Shown: in pieces, positions 53,436 to 64,000 of the stretch
How the letters are laid out: each line of letters begins with the position of its first letter
Position numbering within the stretch: the stretch's first letter is position 1
Origin: Capronia americana
Taxonomy: Eukaryota > Ascomycota > Eurotiomycetes > Chaetothyriales > Herpotrichiellaceae
Direction: 5' to 3'
NCBI GenBank assembly: GCA_016110215.1
Contig: JADWQD010000004.1
Coordinates: forward strand, 806,001 to 870,000
Length of the DNA: 64,000 bases
The notes under the pieces: model-generated
Database searches by the model: none
The model's input: the letters and a program-made list of their open reading frames with translations, nothing else
What the model was told of the DNA's origin: nothing
Position numbers and translations under genes: made by a program

Positions 53436-55348
53436 TTATTGCCGCATTGGCGCCGCCATCGGTTGTTGCTGTGGTGGGTATATTCTTTGGCGCTTGTTCG
53501 CACTTCCCATATCCGCTCCTCCAGACATTTCGGACTGACCTCGTCGATGTGTCGGTCGTGGCTGTTGCGCCATCATGGTTTGCCCTCGCATGCCCACCGG
53601 TGTCTGTGGTCCGGCTTGATATGTGTTCCCATTGGCATCAACGTACTGTTGCTGCGACGAAATGCCGGCATAGTGCATGTTTGGATTAACGGGTGAGACA
53701 CCCGAGTACTGGCTGGGGGAATTCCACGTCCCCGTCGAGCCAGCCGGGGAAGCGCCTGCGGACATGTCGTCCCGGACGGAGTGTGCCGTCGATGAAGCAG
53801 CCCCAGATGGTGCAGTCGTAGCCGACAAAGGCTGCTGTTCCATACCTTGTGGCAGTTTCTTCAGATGCATCAAGTGCTTCTCCAACATGTCAAGCAATGA
53901 TTTCCGCGTGAATGGCTTAGGCAGAACATCGTCCATTCCGTGATGGAAATACATCTGAATGTCGTCAGATCGGATATTCGAGGTCATCGCGACGATCGGC
54001 GTCCGGTCACATTGGCGGATAATGTGGCAAGCAGATACACCGTCCAAGTTGGGCATGATAATGTCCATCAAGATCATGTCGTATTTATTGCCTTCCTGTA
54101 TCTTGCTGACGGCTTCCAGCCCGTCAAGCGCCGAATCCACCACACAGGCGAATGAGTACAGGAATTTGCCGCCAATCTGTCGACAAGTCGGGTCGTCCTC
54201 GACCAGCAGTATTCGAGGCGGCCGACTCCAGCCAGGATCTGACAAGCCACTTTTCTTTCGAGTGTCGGCAAACTGCGTCCGGGGATCGGCTCCATCTCGC
54301 GATGGCATCGGGTAGGGAATGTTGTGGATGTACTCGCTGGACATGGGATCGATCCCGTTTGTCGTTCCCATCGGATACACCACGGTCTCTAACTCGGCGG
54401 GGTTGATCTTCGCGTAAGCCATGGTGCCACTTGACGCGGCAGAATTGGGCCCGCGGAACAGCCCACCTCGAGGATCCTGTCCGACCGGCGGGGTCGCGAT
54501 ACTCGTGTTCATCTGTTCAAGGGCTGTGATGTTAAATTGGCCATCAGCACTGATGTCGCTCAACATCTTTTGAGCGTGCTGTAGAGGCGACGCCGGGACG
54601 TCATCATCTTGTGGAGGCATGGACTGGCTTGTCGGCGTCAGCGTGGTGTTTGTCTGGGCAGCCTCCCCTGGTGGGGCGAACAGTGCTTTGCTATCCCTTC
54701 GCTGCTTCGCATCAACAGAATTCAAGTATGTCATGACATCTTGCATGGCTCGGTCGTGATTAAGCACTGTCTTCTGTAGTCGAAGGACTTCTTGTATCAT
54801 CATCTGATGGTTCATCTGCAGCTGGTTGGTGGTCGCGACCAAGGACTCAATCTGTTGGGCCTGAGCGACAATTTGCTGGTTCATGAGATCAATCTGTTGA
54901 ATAGGGATCTGCTCGTCATTCATACTTGACGGCTTACGGGGTGCTGGTGCTTTCCGCCGGATGTTATCGAGACTGTCTTTATTGTGCTGCCGAAACTCGG
55001 GATGCTTGAACTCCCATGCGTTTGCGCCATACATGGATGTTCCCCCCTCCTCATTATTTTGTCGCACCTTATGGAAGTCGTATTTGTTCAGCTGCCGGAC
55101 GAAACTGGCGAAATTTGAATGTTTGAAGTGTTTCGGCAGTATTGACTTGGTAAACTTTTCGTTCTCGAGGACCACGAAGCTGTCTCCGTCGTCTCCCCAG
55201 CGCACCACAGAAGAGTATGAAGGATCTTCGAGCATTCTATGCAAAGATGTCAGTATCCTATGATCATATTGAGCCGCATATGGGATATGTACTTATAAAG
55301 TTTGCGCACAAAGTCGCTTGAATTGTTCGCTGCGCTGCCTCCATCCAT
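53436..55348 (-). CDS. SKN7: Skn7-type response regulator with HSF DNA-binding domain
   Basis: Exons 55293-55348 and 53436-55236 give 618 aa; intron 55237-55292 (GTACAT..ATAG) joins FVRKLYK to MLEDPSY. The HSF-type domain covers about residues 10-110 (NFASFVRQLNKYDFHKVRQN). A Gln-rich coiled coil lies at about 130-185. The receiver domain covers about 360-475, with acidic pocket LLVEDD, phosphoacceptor aspartate near residue 410 in ILMDIIMPN, switch residue in VAMTSN and lysine in LPKPF. The tail is Gln/Pro/Ser-rich. Skn7 takes phosphate from the Sln1-type sensor kinases through Ypd1. In fungi it turns on oxidative-stress and cell-wall genes. No second histidine-kinase or phosphotransfer gene is in the window. 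The start is the first ATG of the HSF exon and gives a normal short leader. Confidence 0.97.
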
Positions 55349-58300
55349 CTTGGCTGGATCCTGTTGTGTGTAGATCAGACTGGTCTGTGTTTCCCTGCAA
55401 TGGCCAGGTTTCGGGAATGGCAAAAGTGTCTTTGCAGTCGGTGATGCAATTCGCTGCACAAAGTCAAATCACCACAGCATCGCTACGGATGCGCGAAAGC
55501 GGTATAAGAGTCTTGACGTGGTATAATCACAATAGCCGATCGAGGTATGCGTGGGCTGTCGTCTGACAATGGCGATTGGAATGGAATGCGTTGGTGGTAG
55601 ATGCTTTCCAGTGGCACAGACAGCTCGGGATGCTCGAATTCGGTGGTTGCCAAAATGCAGGTTCCGTCGCGGCAGGAATGGGGGATTCCCGAGGTAAAGA
55701 GCCCGTCAACCAGATATACAGCAATCGAGGAATTCAGTCGGGGATCGGTTGTTGAGCCTACGCAGCGAGGGTGCAGTCGCAGTGCGGAGCAGTTGTCGAG
55801 CGCGATTGAGGTGTCGATAAGTGAGCGATGCTGAAGATGGAAGTGGTGGATGATGGATTGGGCACAATACGGGCCCTGGAGAAGAGAGTGGCAGGCAAGT
55901 GGGATCTTTGCGGAATGGGCTTGCGCCTTCGTCGGTTGGAGCTTGGAGACCTTGGAGGGCAGAACAATGCCAGATTTCCTGGGAACGACCAGTTTTGCTT
56001 TGCCTCTATCGGTGTCTGGCGAGTGCCACAACACCATTCGCTCTGGGAGATGCTAAACCAGTGGGCGTCATCGGAACGTCCACTCAAGTGGATTTCCTAG
56101 GAGCACACTTGATCCAGCCAGGCATGGATAGGGCTTGAGGAGTGGGTAGTGCATCTGCGGCTAAAGGACAGCGCGAGGACGAGGGGGAATTCGGTTAACT
56201 GGAGGTGGTGGGTGGATTTGGATAGCACTTGCGGCGCACTGGGCGCCATGCTAAGGCTCGATGACAGCCACATTGATAGGACGCTCCTGGATCAGAAATT
56301 CAAGCACAAGAAACGATCGGATCGGGGAGACCAGGTGATGGGCCTTGTGTCTCAGCGAACCCCGGCGCACCACTAACAGATCGCTATCCTGGCAAAGTCC
56401 CAAGTCGTGCTCTCGGCCTGACTGGATTCGCTAAAGAGCCCACGAAGGAGCAACAAGGATGACGGATGAGGCGCTCGCTCTGTCACAGATTTGGCCAATT
56501 TTGCGCTTGTCCACCTTCCCCAAATTGAAGGTCAAAATGATCGACTACCCAAGGAACCGATGAGAGCAAAACGGTTGAACCGGTGTACCGAGTACTCGTA
56601 CTTGTTAGTCGTAGTCGCAGACGTTAATGCTGACCGAAGCTTCCTTCACGCTGATCTTCCCAACTTTACGAGAAGGAGTAACTTCCGGGACTGGCAGAGC
56701 CCCTGCAAGTGCCAAACGAACGTAACCGAGAAATGCAATGTTTCGGTTGATCAAGGGTCTAGCAAGGAGTGCTAAAAGCAGACATGACCACCTCGTGTGT
56801 GCCTCTGCAGGCTATGACCACCCAGTTGACGGAGACCGCCGTTGAATCTCATTGGGACTTCTTCGTGCCCGGCGGCAAGCTTGGGTAGGGAAAAAAGGGG
56901 TATGTAGTGTACTCGTATACCCTTCTCTTGCCCATATCTTTGAATTTCCACCTGTTTGGACAATCCCCAATCCAAGTTTCGCCGACGAGAATCCGATTGT
57001 GGTGGGAAGCGCTTGGATGCGCTCATTTAATGTGCTGATGGCCTCACGCGCCGATCGCAGTCGCGTCAGACTCGGCTCACACGGCTGAAGTTAGAGTCGT
57101 CGCCGTTTCGCCGTTGACAATGACGGTGAGCAGCGGCCAATGTCTGCGACGTCGGGGCCATTTCAAACCCGTCAATTTACAGCTTCCATGCAATGACCGT
57201 ATTGTCAAGAGATCGGGGCCCATTCTCGTCAATGGCGTGGCTTAGCCGCACGTCGGTCTACACAATAATCCATCGTAACAAGTACGTCTTTCCGTGATGA
57301 GATCTTGCAATCATGCAAACATCTCGGCAAATACGTATGTCATCAGAAGCCATGCCTGCTTGCTGAGGTTGAAGCTCTCCTGGTCCATGGGTTCGCTTCG
57401 CTACCGAGATCGCGGATCGCCTCGAAGCAGAGTAGCAGGGTCTAACAAAACCGTATGCACAAGCGACACCGCACCGTCGGCTTGCGGCGTGCTCCCCCTT
57501 TTCAGCGACATGAAACGTCGGGGAAGCAGGGCCGTGAGGACGCCTCCTGCTTGAGATCTGTTTCGAGCTTCAGTCAAGCTAGTCCCGCATCATGTCGCGT
57601 ATCGAGTTCTTCACAGCAAGTGCTTCTCAGGTTTCAAACAAGCCAATGTGCCTCTTCCAAGAAGTTGTCACTCATGTTGGCTTTTCATTGCAGTGAACCA
57701 CCAAATGCATCAGCCGCCAAAGCCGTCACGATTTCTGCAGAGTCTCAGACGTTCCGTGGCTCGTGTGGTCAAGTATTACTGTACGGAGTATGATGGGGTG
57801 AGTCTAGACTCTGTGGAATACGATCTGGGTCCCAGACTCTCTCGGTCTGGGAACGGCTCCTGCAGACGGGTATGCAAGTCGAACAGATTCAGCTTCGGCA
57901 AGGTCTAACTTGAGCAAGGGTGCCCAATCTAGTAACCCAGAAAATACCAATATCGATCTTGATCCAAGAAATGAAAAGGAACTCTTCGGCTGTACTGGAG
58001 GCTTCAGTCGCGATGCGAATCTTTGCGAGTATGCGGGGTTGAGAGCCGGGCGAGCACTCTGACCGATGCGTGGGCTCTTATCTAACTCTCTGCGAGAGGT
58101 TTTGCTACGGCGTACTCGACTTTGTGTGATCAACCTCACTGGACTCGATACCAAGTCGTTAGTCGTTTCTCACTTCGCTCAAGTCAATTCATGGTACGCG
58201 TACTCGTACACGGGGCTCTGATCTGTCTGCTTGCAAACCCTTCGCCCCGCGGGTAGGTGTTTGTCCGATGCGATTGGAGAGCGCTCGCCAGTCATCATCA

Positions 58301-58831
58301 GTCCGCTTACCTGCGCTTCCCATTGGCCTTATCTCCAAAGGCAAGGTCCTCAAATAATTCCAAATACATCGTGCATGAGGTTCGCCGCACATTTGACTGA
58401 AGAAGGCTGGAAACCGCAGATGTTTACCTCGTACACCGCCGAGGCTATCAGAAAGGTTGTTCGTGTCGCCGAAGCATTGTATGCTAGATGCCTAACCCAG
58501 AAGAGTGGTAAAAACGTCTTTTTATGCTACACGGGTACGTTACAAGGTGTTCATGACCTGTCACAGAAGTTCAGAGCCGACAAGAAATTAAGTTCAGTGT
58601 TCGTTCACCAGTGGGTCAGGTACTCGTTACAGAAGCTCGGAGAAGCTACTGTGAGCTTTAGGGCAAACCCCGCATGATGTCGTCCTTCGCTCTTGCACCA
58701 TTTCTACGGGACGCGCGCAGTACGACTACCAATTGGCAATATAGAAGTGAGAGCGTATTGAATTATAGCGGAGCGCACCTGCAATATTCCAAATATATTT
58801 TTCAACTGGAAGGTACTCCTCGTTTATATAA
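55349..58831. other. Gap of about 3.5 kb between SKN7 and peroxiredoxin starts
   Basis: Divergent promoter region for both flanking genes. Contains a 184-codon minus-strand ATG frame (55483-56037) just upstream of SKN7, and the 100-codon frame 58375-58677 listed separately. Neither resembles a family. No transposon or RNA gene noticed. Confidence 0.45.
58375..58677 (+). CDS. Possible small hypothetical protein
   Basis: A 100-codon ATG frame reads MRFAAHLTEEGWKPQMFTSY and later SSVFVHQWVRYSLQKLGEAT, with globular-looking composition. It lies 155 bp upstream of the peroxiredoxin start on the same strand, so it could also be leader sequence. No family recognised. Confidence 0.25.
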   Translation: MRFAAHLTEEGWKPQMFTSYTAEAIRKVVRVAEALYARCLTQKSGKNVFLCYTGTLQGVHDLSQKFRADKKLSSVFVHQWVRYSLQKLGEATVSFRANPA

Positions 58832-58832
58832 A
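58825..58832 (+). promoter_or_regulatory. TATA element overlapping the first peroxiredoxin ATG
   Basis: TATATAAA ends on the A of the start codon at 58832. If it acts as a TATA box, transcripts starting downstream of it would lose this ATG and begin translation at the next in-frame ATG (58925-58927). Confidence 0.4.
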
Positions 58833-59547
58833 TGTTCTCTCGATCCATCCTCCGCTCTTCAACCTCCCTTCGTACCGCATCCTCCAAACCCTTCATCAGA
58901 TCTTTCTCCTCAACACCTGCAATCATGGTATTTCAAGCCTCAATGATTTCTGCTCCTCAGTACTGACTCCTCTACAGGTCAAAGAAGGCGACTCCATCCC
59001 AAACATCGACCTCTATGAGGACTCACCTGGCAACAAGGTCAACCTGTCCAAAGAGCTCGCTTCCGGCAAAGGGGTTGTCATTGGCGTTCCCGCTGCATTC
59101 TCTCCCTCCTGCTCAGACACACATGTCCCTGGCTATATTGCTAGTGACAAGTTGAAAGATGCTGGGAAGGTCTTTGTGGTCTCTGTCAACGATGCTTTCG
59201 TGTAAGCAAGGATCATTGGCGAACATGGACCTGGTATGGCTGACTTTTCGTTCGCAGGATGAAAGCATGGGCAAAGAGCTTGGACGAGTCGAAGAAGAGT
59301 GGCATACGATTCCTCGCCGACCCGGCCGGAGAATTCACTCGAGCTTGGGATGTCGAGTTCGACGCTGCTAAGATCCTGGGAAACAACCGAAGCAAGCGGT
59401 ATGCTGTGGTCACCGACAATGGAAAGGTTGTCAAAGTCGCAGTTGAGCCAGACAATACTGGTGTCACCAGTAAGTCAACATGTTTTAGGCTCGGCTTCAA
59501 TGCCATACTGACTGAGAATAGTCTCTGCTGCCGAGAAAGTCCTATAG
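58832..59547 (+). CDS. 1-Cys-looking peroxiredoxin (PrxII/Ahp1-Pmp20 type)
   Basis: Exons 58832-58927, 58978-59201, 59258-59469 and 59522-59547 give 185 aa. Introns are 50, 56 and 52 nt. The first exon encodes a presequence of 31 residues (MFSRSILRSSTSLRTASSKP) ending at a second ATG. The thioredoxin fold follows: VKEGDSIPNIDLYEDSPGNK, catalytic loop VPAAFSPSCSDTHVPGYI with peroxidatic cysteine, then VVSVNDAFVMKAWAKSLDES and FLADPAGEFTRAWDVEFDAA. The usual PxxxTxxC has Ser for Thr. No second cysteine is seen downstream, so the enzyme probably relies on glutathione or thioredoxin rather than an internal disulfide. It reduces hydrogen peroxide and alkyl hydroperoxides. The presequence points to mitochondria; start at the second ATG would give a cytosolic or other form. 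The end VLxx lacks a PTS1. Confidence 0.93.
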
Positions 59548-59771
59548 GGCCTGCAGGCTCGACCACGGAGCTCCGGAAGGTGCAATGCTACGGCAATGAC
59601 AAAACAAAACGCAAAACTTGATCATGCATGTACTGTAACAGCGAAGCAGTTTAGGCCACAAAAGCAAAAGAGACAGTGAAACTATGCGCTCTGAGCGACA
59701 TCAACCAAACATTCTTCTTGCCCACATCTTCTAGCACGAAGACAGTAGAGCTGACATCTCTGTTTCTCGAG

Positions 59772-62006
59772 CTAACTCAACAAAGCACGTACCTCTACTC
59801 CAGTTCTAGGATACAGCTCTCTCAGTGATCCAACTGGCCCATTGACATTCGCCGTGCCAAGCTCATCCTCATCTCCCCTATCTTCTTCAGTCTCTGTTGT
59901 CTCCATATCCACGGTCTCCAACAAGCCCTCTAACTCATCGAACTCGGTACAGAACCTCTCGACAGCCTCGGCAACCACATCAGTAGCCAATGTACGATCA
60001 AGGAGAGGTTTGAGTGCTTCCTGCACATCCATGAGTGCAGATGAGAGGAATTCGTCCAACCGCTGTGCCGATCCATCAAGGTTCTCAACAAGCCACTTCC
60101 TTCTCTCCCGCGAAGGTTGGGTTCTTCGTCCGTCAATCTCTTGCGTGAGGTCCGCAACGCCGGAGTAATCGAGGAACGTTGTGCTGACGAATTCCACCAG
60201 TTGATCTCTCAAGGTTCGAATCTGAAGCGCGCACTTTTGGAGCGGTACCTGTGCCGCAGTTGCGTGTACTGACACATTGGCCAACGTCGCTTTCAGGGCG
60301 GTCATGTAATTGATCTTATAGATGCAGCTTCTGCGCATATCTGAAATTTGCGTTGCGCCTTCAGCACAAGCGGAGATGATGCCGCCCAGAACTGCTGTGT
60401 AGAGACGCTCGAGTTCAGCTTCCGTCATTTGCGGCCCTCTCGCACGGCAAATCTCGCTAAACTGCGACAATGCCGTAGCTAGGAACACTGGAGGCGTTAG
60501 ATCATGTGTCGGTTCCGCATCCATCGATGCCACAGCGTTGGTAGTCTCGTCCTGCATAGCCCTCTCAAAGTGCGAGAGCGTGGATGCTTGGAGTTGTTGA
60601 ACAAGCTTTGTCAGAGTACTGTCGTCGCCCAGCAGCTTTGCGAAGATCCCACGGTAGAAGTCCAGCAGATTGAACACCTTGAACATGAGCACGGCATCGC
60701 CGCTCGCACGCACCGTGATATCGATCCTCGACTGCAGAGTTTGACACACGAGCAAGAGATTTCTCGATATCAGTTCCGAGAGAGCTTTCCTGCCGTCGAA
60801 CACTTCCTCCTCCTCAAACTCTTCTCCTTCAGAAGCACTACTGTCCTGTCGGCCTCTGTTAATCCTTGCCCACGGCTCACTTACCCGGCCCTCACTCAAG
60901 CCCCGGGCCAACTCCTGCTCGTCACCGACGAACAGTCCCTCGAGCGCCTCCTTCTCCGACACACTCGCGCTATGCACCCAAGCGAGCATATCGCCAACAT
61001 ACCTCAAGGGTTCATGGGTTGAGAATTCAATGGCCTTGCCCAGCCCGACCCCGCCAGCACCTCCTGTCAACGCATCTTGAAACCCCTCGCTCAGCGTTTT
61101 CTGCCTTGACTCAGCAAAGAAGTCCAAACACTTCTGGAACAGGGTCGGCCGTTCGGACAGGACGCGCAGACCCCGCCGAATACCCCCGGAGATATGCGGA
61201 TCCTCAATGTCAAGCGTCCTGAACTGGCTTTGGATCCAAGCGTAGAGTTTCTTAAACGACGCGTCCAGCGTGCGGGTCGTGGAATCAAGCAGCTCAACCC
61301 CAAGTCGCGAGGAGGATTCGTCATCGAACTCCGGTGCCGTGGAGGTAGCGCGGTCGGGTGAGTCGGTCGAAGTATACCCCAAAAGCAACGAACAATCCTT
61401 ATGCAGGGCCTTGACGCGGGCGAGCGCGCTGAAGAACCGCTCATCCACCCCCTCGGTCGCACTCATACTAGTCAGGACGGCCATCTCCTCGTCCGAGACG
61501 AGAAAATGGCTCCTGAACGCGCGGAGGAGCTGTTCCTTCGCTTCTGTGTCCCGCTTCCGCTTCAATAGCATCCCTGCCTCTTCTAATGTCGGGGCGCTCT
61601 CCCTCTTCGCCGCGAGGACATGCGTCCTCATGGCCGCGCATGTCGCGTTCAGACTGGTGATCATGTCACCTACTCGGCGTAGCTGCGCGGCGACTTGGCC
61701 GAAGTCGGCCACGATGCGCGCATCACAGTCTATCACCTCCTTCTGAGCACTCGCTTTGAGATACCGTCTCGTGTTTTCGTCGTTGTGAACGCCCCGGGCG
61801 TCGAGCAGCCGGAGGGCGTCTCGGGTTTCATGGTCAGCGTACGACGAGGAGAGTACAGAGGAGAGTTTGGTGTTTAGCAGGGCGGTGGTGCGTTTTGAGG
61901 GTCCGCCATCGGACTCCGAGGTGACGGGGCTGTCGAAGACATTGGGTGATGTTGATGTTCCTGTTGATGGGAAGCCATCGAGACTGGCGAGGAATGGTGC
62001 TGCCAT
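59772..62006 (-). CDS. COG6: Conserved oligomeric Golgi complex subunit 6
   Basis: Single exon, 744 aa, normal length. N-terminal coiled-coil-forming part: KLSSVLSSSYADHETRDALR, LLDARGVHNDENTRRYLKAS and VAAQLRRVGDMITSLNATCA. The middle carries WIQSQFRTLDIEDP and FSTHEPLRYVGDMLAWVHSA, which is the most conserved COG6 block. The rest is alpha-helical rod sequence with an acidic Ser-rich loop (SSASEGEEFEEEEV). The COG complex tethers retrograde vesicles at the Golgi; subunit 6 is in lobe B and contacts SNAREs. Its 3' end is 224 bp from the convergent peroxiredoxin stop. The start lies in a Ser/Pro-rich leader typical for fungal Cog6. Confidence 0.94.
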   Translation of the reverse strand: MAAPFLASLDGFPSTGTSTSPNVFDSPVTSESDGGPSKRTTALLNTKLSSVLSSSYADHETRDALRLLDARGVHNDENTRRYLKASAQKEVIDCDARIVADFGQVAAQLRRVGDMITSLNATCAAMRTHVLAAKRESAPTLEEAGMLLKRKRDTEAKEQLLRAFRSHFLVSDEEMAVLTSMSATEGVDERFFSALARVKALHKDCSLLLGYTSTDSPDRATSTAPEFDDESSSRLGVELLDSTTRTLDASFKKLYAWIQSQFRTLDIEDPHISGGIRRGLRVLSERPTLFQKCLDFFAESRQKTLSEGFQDALTGGAGGVGLGKAIEFSTHEPLRYVGDMLAWVHSASVSEKEALEGLFVGDEQELARGLSEGRVSEPWARINRGRQDSSASEGEEFEEEEVFDGRKALSELISRNLLLVCQTLQSRIDITVRASGDAVLMFKVFNLLDFYRGIFAKLLGDDSTLTKLVQQLQASTLSHFERAMQDETTNAVASMDAEPTHDLTPPVFLATALSQFSEICRARGPQMTEAELERLYTAVLGGIISACAEGATQISDMRRSCIYKINYMTALKATLANVSVHATAAQVPLQKCALQIRTLRDQLVEFVSTTFLDYSGVADLTQEIDGRRTQPSRERRKWLVENLDGSAQRLDEFLSSALMDVQEALKPLLDRTLATDVVAEAVERFCTEFDELEGLLETVDMETTETEEDRGDEDELGTANVNGPVGSLRELYPRTGVEVRALLS

Positions 62007-62541
62007 GGGAAGAAACGGCGCGGAGGTGGTTCTCGGTAGGAGAACCGAGATGTTGTTTGGCGAGGCTGCGCGTAGGGCTGCGGCAAGGCTGCGCAGCCGG
62101 GGCCGGAGAAATTATTTTACACAGTCAGTTACCTGTGCATCACAGTGCTCGTAGAACACGGGCCGAGGGCGTGGGGTAAAATTGCGTGAATGCGCGGAAT
62201 GGTACTCGGTAGATTGGCGGGGTTTGTTTACAGCCACCCCCCCCCCCGCCCCCGCAACCTTCGGGAGCTCAATTTTCACATGCGACTACTACCCAGTCCC
62301 GAGTACTCGGACCCGTACTTCCCAGGTCATAGAAGCTGAACTTTCGGTTCCGCAACGCAGGGTAACAGTCTACAACAAGCTTCCCACCGAGAAGAGGTTT
62401 GCGGGCATGACTCCGAGCGAATTGACGGCGGAGTTACGATATCTCCTTCTGAATATCTGGTTTACTGATCGTTGGAATTTCGCTGCAATCCTTTGATCCT
62501 TCCTACGACCTCGACGCTGCAATCCCGAAGCCCGCTCGGGC
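62007..62541. other. COG6 promoter / esterase 3' flank with poly-C run
   Basis: 535 bp. A homopolymer-like run of cytosines lies near 62237-62255. Otherwise no feature seen; the ORF across 62182-62496 is not family-like. Confidence 0.5.
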
Positions 62542-63645
62542 TCACATCTGCGAGACCAGCCACTTGATGCCGCCAATCAGGTTGCCCACAAACTGCTGGC
62601 CCTCGGGCACGGAAGGGAAGATCCAGAAATAATGCGGCAGGCCCTTGTAGTGGTCATGCTTGGTGGGCACGCCGGCCTTCTTCAGCGCGGCCTCCATGAC
62701 GTACGCGTCATCTCGGAGCGGATCCTTCTCGCAGCTCGCAAAGTAGGTGGGCGGGAAGTTCTTGTGGTTGTCCGTGGCCAGGGCGGTGAAGATGTCGCTG
62801 TCCTTGGGATTGACGCCGGCGTGGTCGTAGAAGATCTTCATCGAGTTCTTGTCGATGATGGGCACGCCCTCCTTGTTCTCCTCGTACGCCTTGTAGATGC
62901 CCTTGTACTCGTCCGGCACGTGGTCCCAGTGCAGCGTGCAGGGCACGACGGCCGCGATGCCTCGGATGCCGTCGCGCTTCGACGGGTCCTTGACGATGCG
63001 GTTGGCGATCTGCAGCGCCAGCGCCCCGCCCGCGGAGCCGCCGACGGTGTAGAATTTGTTCGGGTCTCCGCCGTAGGAGGTCGCGTTTTGTCGAGCCTAG
63101 GAAATGGGTTAGAGACAACTGGAACACACACACGCACACAATCATCAATGGTTGGATTCTAGCTCACCCATTTGTAGACCTTGAGGCAATCCTCGAGCTG
63201 GGTGGGGGCCTTGTGCTCGGGAGCAAGGCGATAGTCGATGTTGACGACGATCGAAGGCACCGCTTCGGCAACGACCCTGCAGAGGAGATCGTCCGAGTTG
63301 AGGTCGCCCGTCATGAACCCGCCGCCGTGTGTCCAGATGGCGACGGGGAGGGGGCCGGACTTGGCAGCCTCCTTGGGCGTGTACAAGCGGTACTTGATCC
63401 CGTCGACCTCACCGTCCTTGCTCTCGACCGCCTCGGACGGTGGAGGCAGTTGAGGCAGAAGCATAGCCACCAGCTGGTCATACTGTGCTCTGATCTCCTC
63501 GGGCGTCCCGGTCATCACCATCCGACCACCTAGGTTTTTTTCCAGCTGTAGCGCGCGTCAGTGGAGGGCATAGTAATTGACTAGACCCGGACGATCGGGC
63601 CGAGAAAAGTAAACATACATCCAGCCATGATTGTGCGTACGCCAT
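62542..63645 (-). CDS. Alpha/beta hydrolase, hormone-sensitive-lipase-type esterase
   Basis: Exons 63619-63645, 63168-63545 and 62542-63096 give 319 aa. Introns are 63546-63618 (73 nt) and 63097-63167 (71 nt). Nine residues (MAYAQSWLD) are read from the first short exon, and LEKNLGG follows. The HSL signature is clear: oxyanion-hole THGGGFMTGD, the segment VVNIDYRLAPEHKAPTQLED, nucleophile elbow GGSAGG with the catalytic serine, acid in CEKDPLRDDA and histidine in KGLPHYFW. It hydrolyses carboxylic esters; the natural substrate cannot be told. There is no signal peptide, so it is intracellular. Fungal relatives act on xenobiotic esters or on metabolite esters in pathways, but no pathway genes are adjacent. 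Confidence 0.93.
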
Positions 63646-64000
63646 TGTGACAGTCGCTTGAGACAGAACTGAATGGATGGGGGGTTGTGTTTTCGAGTGC
63701 TGGCGAAACGGGCTACAGAGGTGGCTCTGGAATCGGCTGGAATACACAGAATATATACGGGCTTGCTTGCTTGAGGGATCCGGCCTAAGGCTCTCGCGGG
63801 GGGACTGGTGGTACAATATACGAGTAGACATTCATTCAGCCCCATTTGACCTCGGTTATACGCAGTACGTGTCCGTCCGGTAGTAGAACCTAGAATGGCG
63901 CGGCTGTCATGCTCAGTGGCCAGCCAAGGGGCAAACCACGTCGGGTGGATTGAGCCAGACTTGCCAGTCGGGTCGAGTCAGTGGCCTGGATCGTTGAGGA
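63646..64000. other. Esterase promoter region at window end
   Basis: 355 bp upstream of the esterase start. Only short ORFs; no feature seen. Confidence 0.45.

Overview
This window is nuclear DNA from a filamentous ascomycete (Pezizomycotina). The evidence is about twenty spliced eukaryotic genes with very short introns (about 49-75 nt, GT..AG, often with a CTAAC/CTGAC branch motif), fungal families such as a Skn7 hybrid regulator, an Ace2/Swi5 C2H2 factor and fungal Sec14, and close bidirectional promoters. There are no operons, CRISPR arrays, rRNA genes or convincing tRNAs. I cannot name the species or class. Exon boundaries were worked out by hand from splice motifs, frame and family conservation.

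Layout. 0.2-10.8 kb (all minus strand): Sap1-type AAA ATPase, mitoferrin-type iron carrier (8 exons), Ariadne-type RBR ubiquitin ligase, eIF2B epsilon. 11.5-18.4 kb: Sec14 (+), Mis14/Nsl1 kinetochore protein (-), ubiquitin-RPS27a fusion (-), Ace2/Swi5-like factor (+). 18.4-23.9 kb is gene-poor. 24.0-29.7 kb: 5-hydroxyisourate hydrolase (-), sugar-type MFS transporter (-), augmin subunit HAUS1 (+), GNAT-like protein (-). 30.3-35.1 kb is an accessory island with an unrecognised, probably damaged gene and an ankyrin-repeat pseudogene with two visible frame breaks. 35.6-36.4 kb: COQ9 (-). 36.4-39.9 kb is gene-poor. 39.9-42.4 kb: Gbp2/Hrb1-like three-RRM protein (+) with an 8-nt microexon. 42.4-48.1 kb is gene-poor. 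48.1-64 kb: atypical short-chain dehydrogenase (+), NIF3 (-) head-to-head with BolA3 (+), Skn7 (-), a 3.5-kb gap, mitochondrial-type peroxiredoxin (+), COG6 (-), HSL-type esterase (-).

Most genes are housekeeping: translation (eIF2B epsilon, RPS27a), membrane traffic (Sec14, COG6), mitosis (Nsl1, HAUS1), mRNA export (Gbp2-like), stress signalling (Skn7, peroxiredoxin) and mitochondrial iron or quinone metabolism (mitoferrin, BolA3, COQ9). They do not form one pathway. I found no clear new multi-gene system. The best leads are a strongly diverged ubiquitin half in the RPS27a fusion, the decaying ankyrin gene with its 16-bp tandem duplication, the microexon, and a TATA element sitting on the first start codon of the peroxiredoxin.
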